From Ectobius pallidus (taxonomy: Eukaryota; Arthropoda; Insecta; Blattodea; Ectobiidae): a DNA stretch of 64,000 bases. The translations under genes and the position numbers were made by a program. This document shows, piece by piece, positions 58,978 to 64,000 of the stretch. The stretch spans positions 169,700,559-169,764,558 of the forward strand of contig CAXKWD010000002.1 of NCBI GenBank assembly GCA_964059195.1. The letters are read 5' to 3'. The notes under the pieces are model-generated. The model saw only the letters and a program-made list of their open reading frames with translations, made no database searches and was not told the origin of the DNA. Numbering within the stretch: the first letter of the stretch is position 1; every line of letters starts with the position of its first letter.

Positions 58978-59139
58978 AAGAACAAACTTTAAGAACTGCA
59001 AAGTGACTGTACAAAGCACCGTCCGTGTGAAATAGCTCACCACGCGGACCTTACCTACCCGAGCTTCCCCTCTTGTAGGAGGCCCTAGCCCTTCATGGGA
59101 CATAGAGGCTAAATTCATTCATTCATTCATTCATTCATT

Positions 59140-60305
59140 TTGTTGTAAATGCAATGTCATGTTTTTAATGAAGGAAGACCTGACTCTATATCAAATTTAA
59201 GAAACATTGCATAGCCCTTGAGGGAGTTTGACCTTTGAAAAGCTTACAATATTTTTTATTTTTATTTTTACTCATGTGAAACCTGATAATGGTGTTTACA
59301 ATTGGCTGCTACTTTTACCATTCACACAGTCCAGCCCAATCACATTTTTAATTCTGTGAACTGCACCTCTGAAACTGTAAGAGAAATATTCACAAAAAAG
59401 AAAGTTCACATGTGCCTGTCAATAAACCAGGGATAGCTTAGGCCTACTGTTGTGAATTTATTGGTGCTGTGTGCTGAATTTGCATCAGTTATGATAGGTA
59501 GTTTAAATCACAAGGCCTTTCAAGTTGATTTCTGTTCTCTACTTTTTTGTGCCAGATGTCTAAATAAAAATTAGAATGGTGAAATTTAGTTATCTTCAGG
59601 GGGAAACTTTGAAAATGATCACAAGACTATCAAGATAACTGCATAATAAATGATAATATCAACACGAACTTTAGAGGATTCAACCTAGCAGGAAATAATA
59701 ATTTTTCCTATAAAGTACAATGCAATCTAAATAAAAATATATTAGGCCCTATGCTACCACATATTCTGCATAATAAAACCCAAAGAGCAAGTGTCTTGTT
59801 ACTTGTGGATATTGAATCTATTGTGTAAGTATGCAAGAATTCTTGGGATTTTGCGGATATTCAATTCAATCAAATTCTAGAAACTAAATGGTTATCATTG
59901 GCACCAGCAGTTATATCATACTTCATATAGCCTATTAATCCCAGATTTGAAATATTACTTCTGTTCTCAAGAATCATGCCCTGTATTGTTGAAAAAATTC
60001 TTTGACAATAAGAGTTTGTTTCTATGGCTTCAGTGTTTGCAGAATCAATTACTTATGTACAATTGCAAATTTGGTTGGGGCACCTTCCTCATCTTTGTTT
60101 CTCTCTAGAACAACAACAACAACTTTGTTTTGAACTATTTTGTGATGGTGAGAGGTTCAGTAATTTTCAAGAAGAAATTTTCTCAAACAACATCGTGTTT
60201 TTGAATGTTTAACAGGCTTCCACCATTTCTTGGTAAGTGCCTTTTTCTTTTTTACTAGTTAGGCATAAACATAGTGCTCTTTACCACTCCTGGCTCCTTG
60301 TTCTT
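59140..60305. other. AT-rich non-coding DNA
   Basis: No gene is supported. The short frame at 60024-60212 contains a CAA repeat (QQQQQ) and is unrecognised. Confidence 0.4.
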
Positions 60306-60309
60306 TGTA

Positions 60310-61930
60310 TGGCAGGGGTGGTCCAGTTACCCCGAAAATTTTTTAAAAAAGGGGCCAGAGGGATCCAGTTACCCCGAGAAGAGTCCAGTTGCCCCAATAA
60401 TGTAAAACATATGCCTAGGTACCGGTATAACAAATAAATTACCATGTAGCCTACTAAGTGTTAATTTTTTTGCTTTGGTAAAAGACTTAGGCCAACATGA
60501 AGTCTTGACATGTAGGCCTACTCATGCCTGCTTGTCTAATAATGTCGAATAATTTTTTTTTTTAAATATTACAATTGACTTAAGTTACCTGTGACCTCAC
60601 ACAACACACTCCCTCAAATATTTACAGTTTTAAGTTAACCTGATTGTTTTCATTCTGTTGCAGAATATGGTGCAAAGGAAAAGGGCAAAAATTGTTAACA
60701 ACTGTGAAATAATAACTAGGCCCTACTGCAAAATACCTTGAAATGAAAGAAAAAGAAGAGGGAAAAAAAAAACCTTTGATTGTAAAAGAAGGGAAACGTA
60801 AAACAATAAAGAGGAAAAGGCAAAACCAAGAAAAGAGAAAAGTTATGAGAAAAAAAGCAAAGAAAGGAAAAGGAAAATCAAAATTACAAGAAGTTCATTA
60901 CAACTACTCTTCTACTGATGAAAATGAATGTGATGCTTATTCTATCCAAGAAGTGAAGAAGACTACCATGAAAGCTTTTCAGAGTATGAGGATGAAGAAA
61001 AAAATTACACTTGAATCTGATGAGTTTTGCATCGCTAAAGTTTTTGGCAAAACAGAAAAGTTTCAGATTATACATACCCAAGGTAGTACAAAAAGAGGAT
61101 GAAGGTTACATGGTTCTTTTTTACAAAAGACATTCTCATACAATGAAATTTAAAGAAACCAATGAAGAATCTTACATTAGAGAACTTGACATCATACGGA
61201 AACTTCCACAACCTGTAACAAGTGTTCTGCTCAATTTAATAATATGATTGCTTTTGCAGCAGACCTGAGTGATCTAACATCCACTAAGACTTTCTTAATG
61301 TATATAGACTCAAATAGTCATTGTTTGAACTCCAATTGTTTTTTAATGAATGAATTTGTAATTAATTTTTCCTTTTTTGTCATTTTATGATAAATGTTTG
61401 TAATTCTTCAAATTTTTTGTAAATTCTTGGTAAGAATCAAGTTTCCTTAAATAAATGTATAAATATATTACCTTTTCCTAATATTCTGATATTTTTCTTT
61501 GCCCTTATTTTCCTACGACCTTACTAGGGTCATGATACAATGGCCGGAATATGTAGCCTACTTAAATTGATCAATTGATCATACCAATATTTTTTTCTAA
61601 ATCAATTGAATGTACAACAATAGGTCCACTTACCCCAGAAATTTGCTGCAGTGCTCTTATAGAATATAGCCTGGGGTGGTCCAGTTACCCCAAATTCACG
61701 GGGCAACTGGGCCCATAGGACAAATGAATTATAAATATATATAAAAAAATATATACTATTAAAAAGTTACTTTAAATGGTATGTATTATGTTTGTCTGTT
61801 AGTTGCTAAATAATCATATAATATTTTGCAGTGAAAACTTGCTAATAACTTGTCCTAAATCACTGCTTTATGTAGGTAACTGTAGGCCGTATTGTAAAAT
61901 CATGGCCCAGTTACCCTGGAGCACCTTACT
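60310..61930 (+). mobile_element. decayed DNA transposon with CCAGTTACCCC repeats
   Basis: Variants of GGTCCAGTTACCCC occur near 60319, 60366, 60388, 61622, 61677, 61700 (inverted) and 61904. They bracket a transposase C-terminal remnant. The repeats look terminal or sub-terminal. Exact ends and target duplication are not resolved. Confidence 0.6.
60667..61245 (+). pseudogene. pogo/CENP-B-like transposase C-terminal remnant
   Basis: A very basic K/R-rich tract (EEGKKKPLIVKEGKRKTIKR near 60752) is followed by an acidic patch (STDENECDAY) and a conserved-looking end: SDEFCIAKVFGKTEKFQI, then in a shifted frame VQKEDEGYMVLFYKRHSHTM and IIRKLPQPV. Tails of the form F-V-hydrophobic-K-GKK...F-RR...LPPP are common at the C-terminus of insect DDE_1 (pogo/jerky) transposases. 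A frameshift near 61080-61095 and a stop near 60738 break it. The catalytic domain is absent. Assignment rests on pattern only. Confidence 0.5.
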
Positions 61931-62840
61931 CCATACATTACTCCATACTCCATACATTACATAGGCTACATTATGGAACCAGTGTTTCACTGAGAATAAG
62001 CCATGTTTCATAATATAAAGGTATGTATTAGTTATATCAAAAAGTAACTTTGTAAAACTTAACTATTTACAACTCTTAAGTAAGGTGTTCTTCCAGGTAT
62101 CATCAACTGTTTGGAAAAAGCCAAAAGAATCATAGAAAAAGTTGCAAACTTTTGGAAACTGAGGGCACTGAGAATGCACATAGGCTAGTTGTGAAGTGCT
62201 CTTACATGTTCGAAAATACTGGTCAATGATAAACACAACCTACCCCTACAGTCTTATACCAATATATATGAGTATATATCGAATGAAATGTATGATATTT
62301 GGTAGAATCTGCATTATTAGCCTATCTTCCTGATGAGGTCATGTCCAGAATTATCACTTCTGCAGTTATCTATTTGGATAACACAGGAAGCTCCCCTCCT
62401 GAAGAAAAGTATTATGTAAAATTTATTTTTTGAAAATGTTTATACAACACATTGCTGAGAATGATTTAACTAGAACTTGGAAAACATTAACATTAGTTAG
62501 GAACATCACTTAATACCCCTTTATGAGGAACATCCATCTGGGAGATGGATATCCAATTTTATTTTTTTGCTAAAATTCACTTAAGTCTAGTTAAAGTTAA
62601 TTTGTTTGACGTCTACGTTTTCTGGGCTTATACCGAAGTACACCATGATGAAAAGTACAAATTGCAAATGACTTATTTTTCATAAATCATCAATAATTAA
62701 TTTAACAAATTGGGTAGGCATGTCATACTTTAAAAGGACATTAATTAATTTTAAACAATGTAATATCTCGATGAAAATTAATTTTAGAATCACAAAACAT
62801 GCAAAGTGAAACAACAAAACAATACAATAAATAATTTCAT
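61931..62840. other. AT-rich non-coding DNA
   Basis: A CTCCATACATTA short tandem repeat lies at about 61928-61963. No gene is supported. Confidence 0.4.
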
Positions 62841-62843
62841 AAA

Positions 62844-63096
62844 CTAAATGATTTGGTGAATTCCCTTGAAGACTTGAAAATAAAGCAAAGCACTAAATCC
62901 AAAAAGAGCGCATTTCTCATCCATGTTGGTTTTCTTGTATGAAGGTTCATCTTTATTTTCTATGTTCTCATGTAAAGAATGTAGTTTACATTTAGTTCTC
63001 ATGACAGTTTCATCTATCATGTCTTCCGTGAAGAAAAGGTGCCATATTTGTTCTGGTGTAGGAATTTCTCCCAGAGACAGAGCTTTGACATTCAAA
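62844..63096 (-). pseudogene. piggyBac-like transposase fragment
   Basis: The minus-strand frame encodes IPTPEQIWHLFFTEDMIDET, then MRTKCKLHS, and a segment ending LFGFSALLYFQVFKGIHQ. This matches the piggyBac-type pattern P-x-E-I-W..FF.DE....IV..TN...., then ALFGLLY..GV.K. It covers only the early part of the transposase and ends in a stop at 62844-62846. Upstream it runs into a (TTA)n microsatellite. It is non-functional. Confidence 0.65.
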
Positions 63097-63118
63097 TTTT
63101 TATTACTATTATTATTAC

Positions 63119-63158
<40 letters not shown>

Positions 63159-63159
63159 G
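63097..63159 (-). repeat. (ATT)n microsatellite
   Basis: A long run of ATT triplets with occasional ACT, translated as poly-N on the minus strand. Confidence 0.95.
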
Positions 63160-63239
63160 TAATTTAGCACTGTACAGAATAGAAGAATTTTAGTTTTTAA
63201 CCTCATTACTCAGACTAGATAGTTAATCCTACATTGCCA

Positions 63240-63325
63240 TAAGCCTTAGAATTATAGATTGTTATATTGTATCCTATACTGCATAACTGTGGTCAAAATG
63301 GATTAAATAAATATGAAAAAATAAG
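63240..63325 (+). mobile_element. LINE 3' UTR fragment
   Basis: It shares GTTATATTGTATCCTATAC, GCATAACTGTGGTCAAAATG and GATTAAATAAATA with 42290-42350, so it is the 3' end of the same LINE family. It abuts the DUF4817 remnant. Confidence 0.8.
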
Positions 63326-63523
63326 AGGGATCGAGAGTAGTAAAGAACCTGTTCCTCGGAGTGTTCTGTCCCATTGGAGAATCGCTTTATGACCAGGTGG
63401 GTCCACATTCCACGTACGACGAACACGGCATTGCACCCAAGTATCAGATTTCTCTTCTGCTAGCCATAACACGCACTGAACTTTCTGTTGCGGTGTCCAC
63501 ATTTCGAGACAAAAGCTCTTGAC
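63326..63523 (-). pseudogene. transposase N-terminal HTH (DUF4817-like) fragment
   Basis: The minus-strand frame encodes WTPQQKVQCVLWLAEEKSDT, VQCRVRRTWNVDPP and a conserved I..W......TGS block. This matches the DUF4817 helix-turn-helix domain found at the N-terminus of many insect mariner-like transposases, where it binds the element's ends. The frame begins near an ATG at about 63503 or further upstream. It loses similarity after TGSLL, where LINE 3' sequence takes over. The rest of the transposase is absent. Confidence 0.7.
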
Positions 63524-63529
63524 GCGCAT

Positions 63530-64000
63530 GCGCATGTGCGTGGAGCTGTATGAAAACAGTGTTGCACAATCTCGGAGAGTTTCCCTTTCCTGTCATATGC
63601 AGAATGCAGCAATATCCTTATCTCGTTTTAACTGGCGAGCATTTATTTCTCGATCCCTCTAGCGTGGACACACTGTATATCCCTCAATGCATGAATTTAT
63701 TAATGATAAAATTAAAAATGATTGAAAAACTGAGGTGTGTATAGCCTATAATTTTACCAATACGTACTGACATTATCTGATAGTCTAGAAATTCCACAGC
63801 CTACAGCTTGTATGTAAGTTTCTGAAGTGTATCTCTTAACATCAGCTGATAGAATGTAGACATCATAATGTGTATAACTGTATGTATATGTGACTGTATT
63901 CTATGTTCCTGTGGCAATAGTCTCTATGGATGGCAAATAAATAGTTATTATTATTTTAGTTACTTTTGTCCTTGCATGCTATTTATTGCATTTATAGGCT
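63530..64000. other. AT-rich non-coding DNA at window edge
   Basis: GCGCATGCGCATGTGCG near 63524-63540 is a short palindromic stretch that may belong to the element end beside the DUF4817 remnant. No gene is supported. Confidence 0.35.

Larger units (their letters stand above)
55514..59139 (+). mobile_element. RTE-type LINE with intact ORF1 and ORF2
   Basis: Two overlapping frames are followed by a ~130-bp 3' UTR (GAGGCCCTAGCCCTTCATGG) and an (ATTC)n tail at about 59114-59138. I see no stop or frameshift within either frame. The 5' boundary is uncertain: only a few bases precede the ORF1 ATG before unrelated AT-rich DNA, so the 5' UTR may be missing. No target duplication was found. Confidence 0.9.

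Noticed and set aside
62923..63162. Plus-strand frame with a long poly-leucine end
   Set aside because: It is the shadow of the (ATT)n microsatellite and of the minus-strand piggyBac-like fragment.

Overview
This window looks like intergenic or intronic DNA from a large, AT-rich, transposon-laden insect genome. A cockroach or termite (Blattodea) is my inference from the style of the repeats, not something the sequence proves. No host gene is complete here. The best host-gene evidence is one minus-strand terminal exon (36929-37402, RGG/proline-rich C-terminus) with a good splice acceptor. Two weaker exon-like open stretches lie at 1641-1884 and 32762-32931. There are no rRNA genes, no intact tRNA genes and no CRISPR arrays.

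Layout: 1-480 is a minisatellite. 1.3-1.6 kb holds a fold-back repeat. 2747-12108 is a complete, young Ty3/gypsy-type LTR retrotransposon with two 710-bp LTRs and one uninterrupted gag-pol frame, plus an unusual 3.6-kb region with no long gene between pol and the 3' LTR. 12302-12932 is a hAT-like MITE with 8-bp target duplications. 16.4-17.9 kb is a non-autonomous element built from about five ~155-bp units, with a SINE inside it. 20-32 kb carries MITEs (pogo-like, hAT, piggyBac-like), LINE 3' fragments, tRNA-derived SINEs and two strong inverted repeats (22218-22277 and 31008-31300). 33-35 kb has a pogo-like MITE and mariner transposase debris. 38.1-38.7 kb is a large, interrupted inverted repeat.

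39.7-45.3 kb is a nested locus: a CR1/Jockey-type LINE split by a second LINE fragment and by an 1882-bp hAT element. Next come a pogo-like MITE (45328-46147) and a SINE (46184-46498). 47620-50214 is a decayed Kolobok-type DNA transposon flanked by TTAA, with THAP and transposase remnants on the minus strand. 50.97-53.76 kb is a degraded RTE-type LINE. 55514-59139 is a second RTE-type LINE whose ORF1 and ORF2 both look intact. Its ORF2 frame has no upstream ATG but overlaps ORF1 at an A_AAA_AAA heptamer in the -1 register, the most interesting mechanistic signal in the window. The rest (60.3-63.6 kb) holds fragments of a pogo/CENP-B-like, a piggyBac-like and a DUF4817-type transposase.

The genes do not form a pathway. 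They are independent mobile elements at different stages of decay. The LTR element and the 3' RTE copy look young. The Kolobok, CR1/Jockey and mariner copies are old and broken.
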